Below, piece by piece: positions 22,581 to 34,259 of a stretch of 64,000 nt of DNA. This DNA is from Dipteronia dyeriana (taxonomy: Eukaryota; Streptophyta; Magnoliopsida; Sapindales; Sapindaceae). Where the stretch lies: assembly GCA_032871835.1 (NCBI GenBank), contig CM065297.1, positions 37,077,098-37,141,097 of the forward strand, in the 5' to 3' direction. Numbering within the stretch: the stretch's first letter is position 1; every line of letters begins with the position of its first letter. A model generated the notes under the pieces. That model was given only the letters and a program-made list of their open reading frames with translations. It ran no database searches and was not told the DNA's origin. The position numbers and the translations under genes are program-made.

Positions 22581-23362
22581 AGAATGAGGATTTAATGTGA
22601 GCAATAACGACACTAGTTTACGTGGTAAATCTCCAGTGATCAGAGAAACATCCACGGGTGGTTGAATGCACAACCAAACCAAATCCACTATTTAATTATA
22701 ATGAATTACACCACTCGATCTCTTTTACCTCTCTCTTCAGTATGTCCCGCTATTTTTTTCTATATATCTTTTTAATGAGATTATGGGATTATTTATATTT
22801 GCATAGAACCCTAATCCTTATACAAGTAAGAACAAGAATTTGTATTATGACTGGTTGCTTGTTGGAGTCGTCTTTATCTTCTTTTCTATTTTAGAGATCT
22901 TTTGAGTTGAATCTGAATATTCGTGGGACTCTAATTACACAATCTGATTTAATATTTACATTCCTAATCGACTTGCAATCTTCTAGAATGACTGAGTTGT
23001 TGCTTGACTTGGAATCTGTTTCCTGTTAGGCATTTTACTCTTCTAGAAACTCTCTTTGATACAGATGTCTTGCGTATTGGAGCATGATTCTTGGTTCACC
23101 CACGTGTGTGAATAGTTTCCTAGATTTCTTTATTTCGGTTTCCCGTATTGTCCTGAGTAAAACATAATGTGCTAAGTACTCTGTCCTGAGTAAGACATAA
23201 CCTGCCGAATACCCGTGTTCACACTTACTCTGGTTCTTATTCCTTTATGATGTCTTGAAGGGTATCTTCTAGATGCCAACTCGAATGCTCATCTAGCAAT
23301 TTTTTTAAAGGATTGTCCTACATGTCAGTGACGTGTACATTCGACAAAATATACGTATAACA
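22581..23362 (-). repeat. 3' LTR of Tat element G1 (truncated)
   Basis: It matches 40640-41418 closely. The LTR start TGTTATACG is at 23362 on the minus strand. The other end is replaced at 22580/22581 by LTR S2. Shared blocks include 'aatccactatttaattataa' and the end 'tgtcagtgacgtgtacatt'. Confidence 0.88.
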
Positions 23363-23376
23363 ATAACCCCTTAATT
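23363..23376 (-). other. Polypurine tract of G1
   Basis: The reverse complement AATTAAGGGGTTAT directly precedes the LTR start TGTTATA. A poly-T run lies next to it on the plus strand. Confidence 0.6.
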
Positions 23377-23939
23377 TTTTTTTTTTGCCTAGTAGGATTT
23401 TGTTCTTGGCAAAAGTATTTTAATCGACCTTCCGACCTTTTATGCCTCATTAATAGAATAATAATAATCCTTAAACAACGCTTCACATGATGTGTTTTAA
23501 TAAACCTAAAGTAAAGGAGCAATCCCTACTGGAATGAATCCGTATCGGTGCCTAATCAGAAGAAAGGTCATTACCACGCATGTTCAACTTGTCCCTTCAC
23601 GTGAAATTCCAGTGATTATGACGTTTTGAAATTCTGACGGCTTGGTCAATTCTTTCCACGACACGTGTCCTTTAACCGCTCATTTTCTCTGGTAGCATTT
23701 ATGAGACGCGACTTGTGGATTGTTTGATACGTCGCCTACGTCATAAAATCCTTTTTTTTTATTTTTCCCGCTATTTGAGACCTTATGTCTTTCACTTTTT
23801 GAATAGCCTATTTAAACTGAAAAGAAGTTGTTCCGGTTCATTTTTTACAGACATAAGAAAATAACCCAGGTTTTCTTACGCACGGATTCATCTGAATTTT
23901 TCATCGAAGCTTTTTGTAGTTTCTTCGCATCTGCTTTAA
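23377..23939 (+). promoter_or_regulatory. Leader and possible promoter of antisense gene aORF-1
   Basis: No ORF is supported here. A TATA-like GCCTATTTAAACT lies at about 23808-23820, roughly 120 bp before the start codon of aORF-1, with the leader 'cagacataagaaaataaccc' in between. The promoter assignment is inferred from position. Confidence 0.4.
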
Positions 23940-26902
23940 ATGGTTGTTCAGATGGATCCCATTTCATGACAGTACCTTTTTGTTATAGCTTTCGAAGCGC
24001 TTGAGTGTGGAGATTTTCAATTGGTTTCCTGTGTTCGTAAGTTGTTGGGGGAAACTCCCCCTGATGAGCCCCAATTTCTAAATGTTGATATTTCGGGGCT
24101 TTATCCTAATGTTTATTTAAGTTCTAGCTCTGAATCTTTTTCCAATTTTGAATCTTTCGTTTCAGATCACAAGGTTCCTCTACAATCTAGGATGGGAAAG
24201 CATTAGAGTAACCGTACTATTCACACACGGTTCAAGTGGTATTCAGATTGGAAGGGAAGTAGTTGATGAGAATGACATCGAGGAAGAGCACTGGGCTTCT
24301 CGGATCCTTTTTTATCTTGATTTTTTGAGTGCGTATGATACCGAGTTGAATGTGGTCGGGAAAGAAGAAATAAAAAAATATCATGATCGATTTGATCTAG
24401 ACGATTCGGTTTTACTAGCTCCTTATGGTGATAGAACCACGTGGAACCCTCCCCCGGGCATGGTAGCAATTTATGGGTCCATGCTCAGCTGTGGTGTGAC
24501 TCTCCCCCTCCAGCCTTTTACTGCTTGGTTTCTTACCGAGGCGGGGACTGCTTCAGCCTAGCTAGCCCTGAATAACTATAGGATCTTGATGTGTATGTGG
24601 CATATGTGGAGCCGTATGAACTTGCCACCGCCTTCCCCTCACAAAATTAGACACTTTTATACTCTGGTCGAATCGGGACTTACTTTCTTCTATCCAGCCA
24701 GCTAGATAGTTGGATTCTTTAGGGGATGAAGGGGAACCGGGGAGTTGATATTTCCTCAAACGCTAAGAAAAAAGGCTTTCTGTGGGGTTTTCCTACCTCG
24801 AACAAGCACTAGAATAATAGTTGGTTCTTTGCTGGAGGGAACTTGGGATCTGAAATAAAGCTTTTAGCTGGGGTAGATCGGAAAGCAATAAGGGTTCCCT
24901 ATTGTTTTTGTTCTTCTAATAGCTGGAATAAGTCACGGCATGTTTTCATTGATACCGAGTTGACTAGGCTTGCTCGGGCGGCCGTGCGTGCTCTGGAAAA
25001 GAGGAGCATGTTCTAACTTTTTAATGAGAAGAAAATGATAGAACTTGGTTTCTTTAATTAGATTTTAGATTATCTCAGACGACGTATGTAGAGTTTTCTC
25101 GTTCTTATTTTTCTCAAGTTGTTCTTATTTCTAACTTGTTTGTATTCAGTGTATGATGTAGACATCGTTTGCAATGTCCAAGCTCGCTAGGTGAAATAGA
25201 TTGTTCAAGCGAGTCGTAAGAAAGCTTCTCGCAAAAATAAGAAAGGGGTTGTCCCGCCTGATGATGTGTGACGTGAGGATTTCGATGAGACTGAAAAACA
25301 AATTTTTGAATATATTCCAGAAGTCGTTCAACCGATCGCAGGGGAATCAAGCGCTCTGAGCAGTCCTTTTGGAACTGATAGTTCCCTGAGAATGTCCAAG
25401 GATGAAGGCATATAGGGTGGGCATCCCAATGGTACAGTGTCTGGCGAGCCTAGTTCCTTAGTTGATGAAGTGTCTGCTGAGCAGTTTGCTGTTAGGAATG
25501 AGGAAGGGGTCAGGGTACCCCCAAACGAGTAGGTTAATCTTCATCTTTATCTTTTTGAATCCTTCCAAGATATTACTGAGGATTAAGAAGATCCCGTGGC
25601 TGACCTCGGCTTCCACCATTCCCAGGTGGAGAAAATGAAGGCAATTGATTCTCCTGCTCATCCTTAAAACGTTCCTCGGGTGGTGTCATTTGTTGAATCG
25701 AGTGACCATGACGCCGATGTCAGAGTTTCCCTGATTTCCCAAACTGAGGTGCCCTAAGGAGTAGTAGAATCTTTGGACAATTTGAACAAGGATTCTTTAT
25801 CTCCTAAAGTTGAGGATGCAGGAGTAGGATCCTCGGGTAATCCTACTTGTTCCACCCCCAAGATATGTTGATGATGATGTCAGCTGGTCGGGCTTTTATC
25901 AGGGATGACCACTGAAACCGTTTCAAGGATGGTTCCCTGACAAATCATCTTCAAAATATTTTCATGAGCGCGAGCTACTTAAGTCTTTTATGCTGACCTT
26001 TGCCTTAGTGCTCCTTGATTTAATTTTTTAACTTATTCTTCTCTGCAGGTGGTTGCGGAGTTTGCTGAGTTTGTTCAAATGTAACAATATCAAGAAAATC
26101 AGATAAGGCATCTTGAAGCTCAGTTAAAGGAAAGTGAGGTCAGTCGTCTTCGAATTGAAGCGATATATCAAAGGGAGGCAAGTTCTGCCCAAGAGTTTAC
26201 CGATCACTATTTGGCTAAACAAATGGAGGTTGAGGAAAGAGATTCTGCTGCAGAAAAAAAGGCTATGTCCTTTCAAAATTTACTCTCTGCCGCCCAAAAG
26301 TCAATGGTCAAGGGTGAACAAGAGGCTGAGCAAGCCAAATCGTCTTACTTATAGAAAATTGAAGACCTTGAGCGCCAGACCCTAACCGTTGAATCCCTTT
26401 TGAAGGAGGCTAGGCTGGAACTTAAAGTTTAAGGGGTTGACCATTTCAAAAGGTCCCTATCCTATGAAGCCCTACTTCTTACGGAATTCTAATAGGGGTT
26501 GGTTTACGTCAGTGAATTTTTCAAAGTCACGAACCGGGCAACTGATAGAGCTCGAGCTAACTGGGAATTATCCATCAAGAACCATACGGATCGGTCCTTA
26601 AAGTCTCTTCAGACTCAGACAAGAGAGTGGAGAGCTAACTGTCGCAATCAAGGTAAATAACCTTATCCTATGCATCTGGAAGTTCCATTCGAGCACTCTC
26701 TTTCAACCTTTATGATAGTCAGGAGATTAGTGTGGATGGGTCAAAGCCTGATGTTGGACCGGCCCCTGGAATGAATTACAGTGAATGGATGGATAACTCG
26801 GTCGACTCGATCGCCTGGCCTTTTAATGAAAGTCTTCTTCGGGAGTATGAAATGGTGCTTGATCCAAGCATCGGTAAGAGCTGTAAGTCCTCAGCTCCAT
26901 AA
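23940..26902 (+). pseudogene. Antisense Tat gene aORF-1 (PF04195-like, with introns)
   Basis: The gene runs opposite to G1 gag-pol, between integrase and the 3' LTR. Two in-phase ATGs (23940, 23952) open MVVQMDPIS, a stop follows, and then LFVIAFEALECGDFQLVSC. After a frameshift near 24200 comes the conserved core: LLAPYGDRTTWNPPPG, then MVAIYGSMLSCGVTLPLQPF and TAWFLTEAG (24148-24561), as in the 'putative gypsy type transposon' family. Splice-acceptor-like sites end at 25149 (TTGTTTGTATTCAG) and 26048 (CTTATTCTTCTCTGCAG). The last exons encode a charged coiled coil (VAEFAEFVQM, EEKMEVEERDSA-type heptads, 26049-26650) and a tail WMDNSVDSIAWPF ending in TAA. AATAAA follows at 26935. Biochemical role unknown. 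Multiple stops make this copy a pseudogene. Confidence 0.72.
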
Positions 26903-26934
26903 GGTGTAAAAAGTGTTTTGTAAAATTTATGATC

Positions 26935-26940
26935 AATAAA
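26935..26940 (+). terminator. Polyadenylation signal of aORF-1
   Basis: AATAAA lies 32 bases after the TAA of aORF-1 on the same strand, followed by a T-rich stretch. This supports aORF-1 as a separate plus-strand transcription unit. Confidence 0.5.
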
Positions 26941-26981
26941 AGTTTCATATTTTTGCCAAATTCCTTGTTCGGAATGCCAAA

Positions 26982-27120
26982 TATCTTATTAAACTGACTA
27001 ATATTATTAAATCGTCGAGTATCTTATTAAACTGGCAAACATGATTTCATACGCTGAGTATCTTATGAAACTGGCTAACGCGATTTCATATGCCTAGTAT
27101 CTTATTAAACTTGGCTAATA
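26982..27120. repeat. 39-bp tandem repeat between convergent genes
   Basis: TATCTTATTAAACT-type units start at 26982, 27020, 27059 and 27098, with 38-39 bp spacing and the partial motif 'gcgatttcat'. It sits in the gap where the 3' ends of aORF-1 and pol face each other. Confidence 0.85.
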
Positions 27121-27740
27121 TTCTAACTGAGTCATCTTGAGACAAGAGCAAGTATATTTATATTTGTCTTATACTCGGTTGCTACCCAAACGTTACATCG
27201 AGGTTCACCACGATCATACGTTTGATTCCTTACGCAAGTCACTGAGAACGTCTCCTAGTTTTATCTACACAAGGGTTTGTCGAATCGTTAAGCTTTAAAT
27301 TGCTCAACACAACTGCGCATCTCACTGGGATTTTTCTGACTGCGGCCCGAGCTGTTTTCTAGAATCTGGTGCATCGGGTTTGCCTTTTGGCGAAGGTCTT
27401 GGCTAATCATGCTCGACTGGCATGCTCCTTTGAGCTTCTCTGCCCATTCAGGATTTTTGCCAAATTAATGGCCCTGAGCATTTTATTTCTTATGTAATCA
27501 ATTTCTTTATGTTCTCACTAACATATGCTCAACTTTCGCATGTTATTACTATCATGTGCTCAGATTTTTGAAATCCCTTGTCGGGCTTTTATTCGTAATT
27601 GTAAAACTAACAATATGATAAATCTCAAGCTAAGAAATATTCTGACTAACAAAATTATCCTGACTAGAAAAAAGGAAGCAAATTTCAAGGATAAAAAATC
27701 TTTAAATATTGGGCATTGCACGGTAGGGGTATAATCCCTT
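27121..27740. other. Convergent 3' untranslated region of G1
   Basis: No gene is supported. It lies between the end of integrase on the minus strand and the repeat next to aORF-1 on the plus strand. Confidence 0.5.
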
Positions 27741-28907
27741 CATCTGGCCCCGTGACCAGCTATTCCTTCAATCTTGTATGGGCCTTCCCATTTGTCAGCC
27801 AATGATCCCTTAGCTTTGTTCATCATGTTGAGTGATACTCTTCTGAGCACCAGGTCTCCTAGCAGGAACTTCCTAATCCGAACATGAGAGTTATAATATC
27901 GGGCCACTATTTGCTGATATGCCGCATTTCACACTCGGGATTTCTCCCTTTTCTCTTCCAATTCATCTAGGCTTTGTAAGAACATACCAACATTCTGATC
28001 TTCATCATATAGCCTAACTCTAGGCAATATATACGATGTTTCTACCGGGATGACAACTTCTGTTCCAAATGCCAGAGAGAACGGAGTTTCTCCTGTAGAA
28101 GTTCTTGTTGTCATCCGGTATAGCCATAATACTTCAGGAAGTTTTTCAACCCAACTGCCTTTCTTATTATTTGACTTTGCTTTGAGTGTGTGCTTGATGA
28201 TTTTATTTAGTGCTTCAACTTGTCCATTTGTTTGATGGTGGGCAGGTGTGGCATAATAACTTGTAATTTGGTACTCGTTGCACAGCTGCCTTAATTTTTA
28301 ATTGTCAAACTGGGTGCCGTTGTCAGTGATAATGGTTTTTGGGACTCTAAATATGTAGAGTATATTTTTCTTCACAAAGTTTGTGGTATTTGCTTCTGTG
28401 ATATGTACTAACGCTTCAGCTTTTACCCATTTCGTGAAATAATCAATGACCACAATTGTGTGCTTATCTCCACCCTCTGTTCCTGCTGGCATTGGACCAA
28501 TTAAGTCTAGTCCCCACATGGAAAATGGCCATGGGGATGTGAGGCTTCTAATTTGTTCAGGGGGCTGCTGAATATCATTAATGATCCTTTGGCAAGCATT
28601 GCAACTTTCTGAGCATCGTTGTGCATCCGATAACAAAGAAGGTCAATAATAACCTTACCTAAGTACCTTGTGTGCTAAACTTTTGCCCCCAGTATGGTTT
28701 CCGCATACTCCACTGTGGATTTTCTGTAGTATCCGATATACATCTTCCTCTAATACATATCTGTGAAGTGTTTGGGAAAACCCTCTTCTGTACAGTTCTC
28801 CTCCAATCAGTGTGTATCTTACCGACCGGTACTTGATGAGTTTGGCTTCTAAGGGATCTTCCAAGAGCATACCTTCTTCCAGGTATCTTTATAGCCAAGT
28901 CTTCCAA
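27741..28907 (-). pseudogene. G1 integrase
   Basis: An HHCC zinc domain is visible (IHSGVCGNHTGGKSLAHKV, then CNACQRI). The catalytic core has GLDLIGPM (first Asp), ITDNGTQF (second Asp) and HHQTNGQVEALNKIIKHTL (Glu), so all three acidic residues remain. Downstream comes RTSTGETPFSLAFGTE and a C-terminal region RKFLLGDLVLRRV and KWEGPYKI typical of plant gypsy integrases. No chromodomain is seen. Stops occur after KVLR, at the 28298 junction, and after REKSRV. It is the last pol domain before the convergent antisense gene. Confidence 0.88.
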
Positions 28908-29094
28908 CCTTCTAACGGTGTTTGAATTTTTGAGACTTCAAAGTTTTTCGGCTCAACTATACTTGGTCTGAAAAGATGAGCGACCAAAATATTTTTTGGC
29001 CTGATTGCGGTTGTTGTTGATGCTAGTTTTAACAAAGCGTCTGTCTTTTCATTTTCTTATCTAGGGATATGAACAATCCTGTATTCCTAGAATT

Positions 29095-29412
29095 TTAGAG
29101 GAGTTGTTTTGTTATGTCCAAATAAGCCATCATACCTTCATCTCTGCCCTGATACTCGTCTGAAACTTGGTTGACAACTATCTGTGAGTCACTAAATATC
29201 TCGACCTTATCTGCTTTGAGAGCTATGAAAACCCTAAGTCCTGCGAGCAATGCCTTATATTCGGCTTGGTTATTTGTTGCTTTGAAATCGAATCTCATGG
29301 CACATTCAACATCATCTTCTTCTGGAGTGCATACCACAATCCTTACCCTACTGCCATGAGTGTTCGAGGAACCATCGATATATAATTTCAATAAGAAACT
29401 CTTGCCCAACAT
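29095..29412 (-). pseudogene. G1 second (archaeal-type) RNase H
   Basis: LYIDGSSNTHGSRVRIVV carries the first Asp, ATNNQAEYKALLAGLRV the Glu and IFSDSQIVVNQV the next Asp. This is the RVT_3/RNase HI-like fold with the NNxAEYxAL signature, distinct from the gypsy RT-linked RNase H that lies just upstream (29434-29721). Possession of this extra domain is diagnostic of the Tat lineage. Confidence 0.85.
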
Positions 29413-29850
29413 TCTTTTTGCTTTCAGATTTGGTTATGTGAATTCTGCTACAAAATCTATCACTGCTTGGCCTTTGAGTGATGTCCTGGGGATGTATTGA
29501 AAATAGAATTCACTCAGCTCGATTGCCCATTTAGTTAATCTCCACAAAATTTCTAGCTTCTGTAGAATTTGCTTAAGCGGGCAATCGGTGAAAACCTGGA
29601 TCGTATGTGTCTGAAAGTACGGCCTCAGCTTCCTTGCTACCAAAACCAAAGCTAGAGCCATTTTTTCTGCTTGTGAATACCGGGTTTTAGTTGGAAGAGG
29701 TGCTTTACTGGTGTAGTACACTGGCCTCTGTATTCCTTATTCTGTCCTGACTAAAACCGAGCTTGCTGCTAACTCTGTAAGGGATAAGTATAAGTGGAGT
29801 ATATCTCCCATTTTAGGTTTTGAAAGAATGGGAGTCTGCCCTAAGTATTC
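29413..29850 (-). pseudogene. G1 RT-linked RNase H
   Basis: YYTSKAPLPTKTRYSQAEKM, then ALALVLVARKLRPYFQTHTI, FTDCPLKQIL, KWAIELSEF and IPRTSLKGQAVIDF form the usual gypsy RNase H region between RT and the tether. The 29434-29721 part is open; the upstream part (where the D of the first motif lies) is broken by stops. Confidence 0.82.
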
Positions 29851-31005
29851 TTTGATTTTTAGGAATTCCTGCTCACAATCTTCATTCTATTCGAGTTCTT
29901 TCTCCTTTTTGATCACTTTGAAAAATGAAGCACATCTATTTGTGGCCTTCGAGATAAATCTACCTAAGGAAGCTAAGCACCCTGTTAAGCATTTCACTTC
30001 CTTTAGCGTTCTTGGTGAAGTCATTTTTTAAAGGGCTTGGATCTTCTGAGGGTTCACTTCGATTCCCCTCTGTTGAACTTGGAAACCAAGGAACCTTCTT
30101 TAAAGAACCCCGAATAGGAACTTGTTAGGATTTAACTTCATTTGATATCTTCTCAAGACATCGAATGTTTTCCGCTGGTCCGAAGCATGTTCGTCTGCCG
30201 AGACACTTTTGGTTAACATGTCGTCTATGTAAACTTCCATGTTTCTTCCTATTTGATGAGCAAAGATCCTATTGACCAATCTTTGGTATGTTACCCCAGC
30301 ATTTGTTTAACCCAAACGGTATTACTGTAAAACAGTACAAGCCTTGATCGGTCGTGAATGCTATTTTTTCTTCATCGGCCTTATTCATCCGGATTTGATT
30401 GTATCCCTAGTAAGCATCCATGAAACTGAGTAATTCATGGCATGATGTAGCATCGACAAGTTGATCTATTCTCGGAATTAGAAAACTGTCCTTTGGGCAG
30501 GCCTTGTTTAGATCCGTGAAGTCCACGCACATTTTACACTGGCCATTTTCTTGTGGACCAAAACCACATTTGCTACCCACTGAGGGTAGCTGATTTCTCT
30601 GATCGATCCTACAGCGAGTAACTTCTCCACTTCCAGTTTAATTGCCCGACTTCTTTCGAGGTTGAAAGACCTTCTCTTTTGTATTACTGGTTTCACATTT
30701 GGATCCACTGCCAAATGATGTGATATTACTCGGGCATCTATCCCCACCATGTCTTCATGACTCTAAGCGAACACATCTTTGTGTTCTCTAAGCAAATAAA
30801 TAAGGTCCAGCTTAACATTATCTGGTTCATCATCCTTTAAGACGACCTCCTCTATTGGTTTACTTTTAGATACCTTCGGTTCTTCCCTTGGATCGAACTC
30901 GAACAATAGTGATTCTTGCTTGATCTGATCAGGTTGTGTTATGGTGCATAATTGTTCATTATTGTCTCTGTCTTTGTAAACTGAAAGATTAGCTCTTCTA
31001 GCCAT
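29851..31005 (-). pseudogene. G1 reverse transcriptase
   Basis: It begins with the acidic linker before RT (LLREHKDVFA), then DARVISHHLAVDPNVKPVIQ and KRRSFNLERSRAIKLEVEKL, AVGSIREISYPQWVANVVLV, and after frameshifts the YIDD catalytic box at about 30220-30231 (MEVYIDDM). Several stops and frame changes lie between 30000 and 30500. Order and spacing are normal for plant Ty3/gypsy. Confidence 0.85.
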
Positions 31006-31008
31006 CTC

Positions 31009-31555
31009 TTACAACCGTTTGATTGTTCCTACTCCCCATTCAGTTGGGAACTTAATCATCAATGCATAGGTAGCTGTTACTGCCTTTGTTTTGTTCAGGA
31101 AAGGTCGACCTAACAACGCATTGTAAAGCCAGTTGTCCAGATCTACCACTACAAAGTCGATTAGCACTGTTTTTTGATAGGGTGCTACTCTGATCTTCAC
31201 AGGTAGTTTAACTGTCCTAAGAGGCCTAACCTCGACTCCTTCGAATCCTCTGAGCTGGGTATAGAAAGGTTGCAAATCCTTTCGATCCAATCTGAGTTGA
31301 TCATAAATTGCCACGTTGAGGATATCTGTCGAGCTACCATTGTCTACTAAAATTCTCCTGACTTCTCTATGGCCAATTCGGGCACTAATAAAGAGAGCAT
31401 CGTTTGGTTGGACGTCAACCCCATGTGAGTCAGCTTCAGTGAATATTATTGGGTCTCATCCTTTCTTTCTTGTCTTTAGGTCTGGCTCGATGGAGTTCGC
31501 ATCAAAATTCTGTCTTACCTCAACCGCTTCTCGAATTTCCTGAGTTCGCTCTCGG
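31009..31555 (-). pseudogene. G1 aspartic protease
   Basis: The frame includes GHREVRRILVDNGSSTDILN, where DNGS is the active-site motif (family usually D-T/S/N-G-S), then FYTQLRGFEG, the strand VDLDNWLYNALLGRPFLN (the hydrophobic-GR motif of retropepsins) and KFPTEWGVG. A stop near 31454 interrupts the linker to gag. It lies between the gag zinc knuckle and RT. Confidence 0.82.
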
Positions 31556-31846
31556 TTACTTCTCCTAGTTAATGGTCCTCTGAAGATAGTCGGTATCACT
31601 TCATGTGCATCAGGACTGAGCCTTTTGCTTCGACCAGAATTATGATCTCCCGTTTTGGTTCCTTTCTAAATTTCTGACTTTTCATCTTTCTTTAGGATTA
31701 TATCTTGCAGATGTCCTTCCCGAATGAGGGTCTCTATATAGTCTCTGAGCTGGTAACACTTGGAAGTTTCATGTCCGATTTTCTTATGGAACCTGCAATA
31801 TTTCTTTGTGTCTCGTCGAGCAAATTGGGACTGCCAACATGGTTCC
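31556..31846 (-). pseudogene. G1 Gag C-terminal zinc-knuckle region
   Basis: YCRFHKKIGHETSKCYQLRD is the degenerate knuckle typical of plant gypsy Gag, followed by IETLIREGHLQDII. It is separated from the rest of gag by a solo LTR-A inserted at 31847. A stop follows KSEI. Confidence 0.82.
31842..31846. repeat. Target-site duplication GTTCC (left)
   Basis: GTTCC here and GTTCC at 34255-34259 flank the LTR-A copy exactly. Confidence 0.9.
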
Positions 31847-34254
31847 TGTAAGGATTATGCTCGATAGCAAGAGTGTAATATTATAATTAACAATCTTTTC
31901 ATATGAATAAAGTGATTTCTAGTTTAACAAATCTTATAGAATTTATAGTTTAATTATTATAATTGTCAAAAGTAAATAATCATAAGGTCAAAAGACTATG
32001 AGAAAAGAAGAATTGTCCATACATCTAGATATGTATGAGGTAGACACACGTCTTTAGTTAGTCTTGAATAATATTCACAACTTAAGATAGAAGGTTGGGC
32101 GCCTTTATCTTGTCAAAGTTGTAGATTCTTTTGCTAGCATTTGAGTGGGATCAAATGTTTTATGATGAGTCTAAAATCATCAAAGTGTGGTGTCTTTGGG
32201 CAAAAGAATCTAGTGCACTGGGTGCATTGAATAGAATCAAAATGAAATACCTTATCTAGAACCCTCAATGGATAAAAGTTTTCATTTGAAGACAATCGGA
32301 GAGTCTATCTCAATCCTGAGATAAATGATGGACTTATGGTTGCAAGTGTTATCATTGAGATATCAATGAGTACGTTTATATAGCATAGTCTATCCTCGAT
32401 AGTTTGGTGGTACTCATTTGTTAATCGATAGAGGACTTCATTTATAGATATGGACATCATGGCTCCATTTATTGAATGAGAGTATAATACCATCATATGG
32501 ATGTTTTGAGGTATTGGATATTAAATCTTAACGTTAAGTTTTCAATAGTGTCTATTGAAACATGGCTTCTGGACAAGTCAAAATATCCAAGTTCAAAATG
32601 TGGTCATATGAGTAAATATGGTAACTTGGAGAGCTATAGGCGGTCTATGAGCTCTTGGCGATTACTGGTATTCTTCACAAGGATATTCTTTGTCCAATAA
32701 GGTTGTCTAGGGTATGAGGGAGTGACATCAACTTATTCTATCTTTATTTAAGAGTTCAATTTTAGTTCTTTAGTGGAATGAACTAAAATTAAATAGACCT
32801 GACCTAAGTGAATCATTTGTTGATTGTGATTGGGTTGTGTCTATTGGAGCTTAAATTTAGATAGCCCACCAAGATCCTCAATCCACACGAACTTGCATGG
32901 ATCACTTGATATATTCTACCGGACCAATTAAGGGGTCCATCTAGAATTGTAATAAGGCATGAGAACTTGTTTCTTTTTGTAAGAATAGGTCTAGTTCACA
33001 TGTGGACTTTTTATTAAGGTCCAATGGACTTAATAAAATAAGAAAAATAATATATGGCCCTTATTTATGGAATGGGCGACAAAGGCTATTAAGAAATACC
33101 TTAAATATATTATTTTATTTTATTTCTTAATTAACAAGAAATTAATTAATTATTGATTAATTAATTATTTAATTAAAAGTCAAAATCTTTTTCCTAGTAG
33201 GAGATGGTCTTCTAAAACTATACTATTGTTGGTAGTATAGTTAATGTTAAAGACTTTATTCGATAAGTAGATAAATAAAAAGAATTATTTATCTAATCAA
33301 ATTAGGAAGTCTTTAATATGGTTACAAATACATTATTGAGTTGGATTAGGAGTCTTGGTGAATGATAGATATCATTTCGAAATAGAATTCTTAACCACCA
33401 AGTAAATCTACCTAAGGAAAGGATTCTTAACAACCAAGTAAATCCTTCTTAGGAAAGGATTTGTGATCCTAATCTATATCAAATGAAATTTCGGCCAGTC
33501 CATATATATATACATGAGGATAGAATTCCTTTGAGATAAGGATTCTTAACTACCAAATAAATCATCATAAGAAAAGGATTCTTGCCAACAATGTAAATCA
33601 TTCTTAGGAGAGGATTTATGATCCTATATATATATGTTAGGAAATTCGACCAGCCCTAAGATTTTCTATGAGTAAATTTCGGCCATGTTAGGTAAATTTC
33701 AAGAGAGAATTTTGAGGGAGAAAAATTTAGTTTTTTGCTCTAGACAAAATTCTATCAACTCATAAATATAGGGTGTGGAATTCGGCCAAGGAAAAGAGAG
33801 AAAAAGAGAACGTTTTTGTTTTCGATAGTACACTAGTATCCTTTACATCAAAAGGGTTTTGTGTACAACATTGAATCAAGGTTCATCCGAGTTTCAATCA
33901 AATTGATTGATAATTCACAAGTGGCCGGACGTTCTTGATTTTTCTCTTGGAGGATATTTGTAACTAACAAAGAAATAGATTTTGTTTGTTTCCATCCTCA
34001 GGTATACAATTTGAAGAAAGGGAGCCCACACTCCTAGGTGATTCACGTTTGTGATTGGATTGGAAGATTTTGCAGAATCAATTCGGCCCTTGTTCAATCG
34101 TCACGATAAAAAGGTACGACACTTTATATACGTCAATTAATCTAGGGTTAAGGTTCTTGTTATATAAAAAGGAATTTTTTTTATTTATACTCAAATCCTA
34201 ATTTCGTTTTTTTATCACGCTTCCGTTGTTTTTTGAACCCTTCTTTTCCCTATA
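31847..34254 (+). repeat. Solo LTR-A with target-site duplication
   Basis: A 2408-bp repeat begins TGTAAGGATTATGCTCGATA and ends TTTTCCCTATA, where other copies have TGTTAGG and CCCTACA; the terminal CA is now TA. It is flanked by GTTCC on both sides and interrupts gag of G1. No internal region remains, so it is a solo LTR formed by LTR-LTR recombination. It contains no ORF of note, AATTCGGCC-type motifs, and imperfect ~36-bp repeats near 33385-33630 ('cttaaccaccaagtaaatc'). It is the reference copy for all LTR-A pieces. Confidence 0.93.
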
Positions 34255-34259
34255 GTTCC
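34255..34259. repeat. Target-site duplication GTTCC (right)
   Basis: Matches 31842-31846. Confidence 0.9.
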
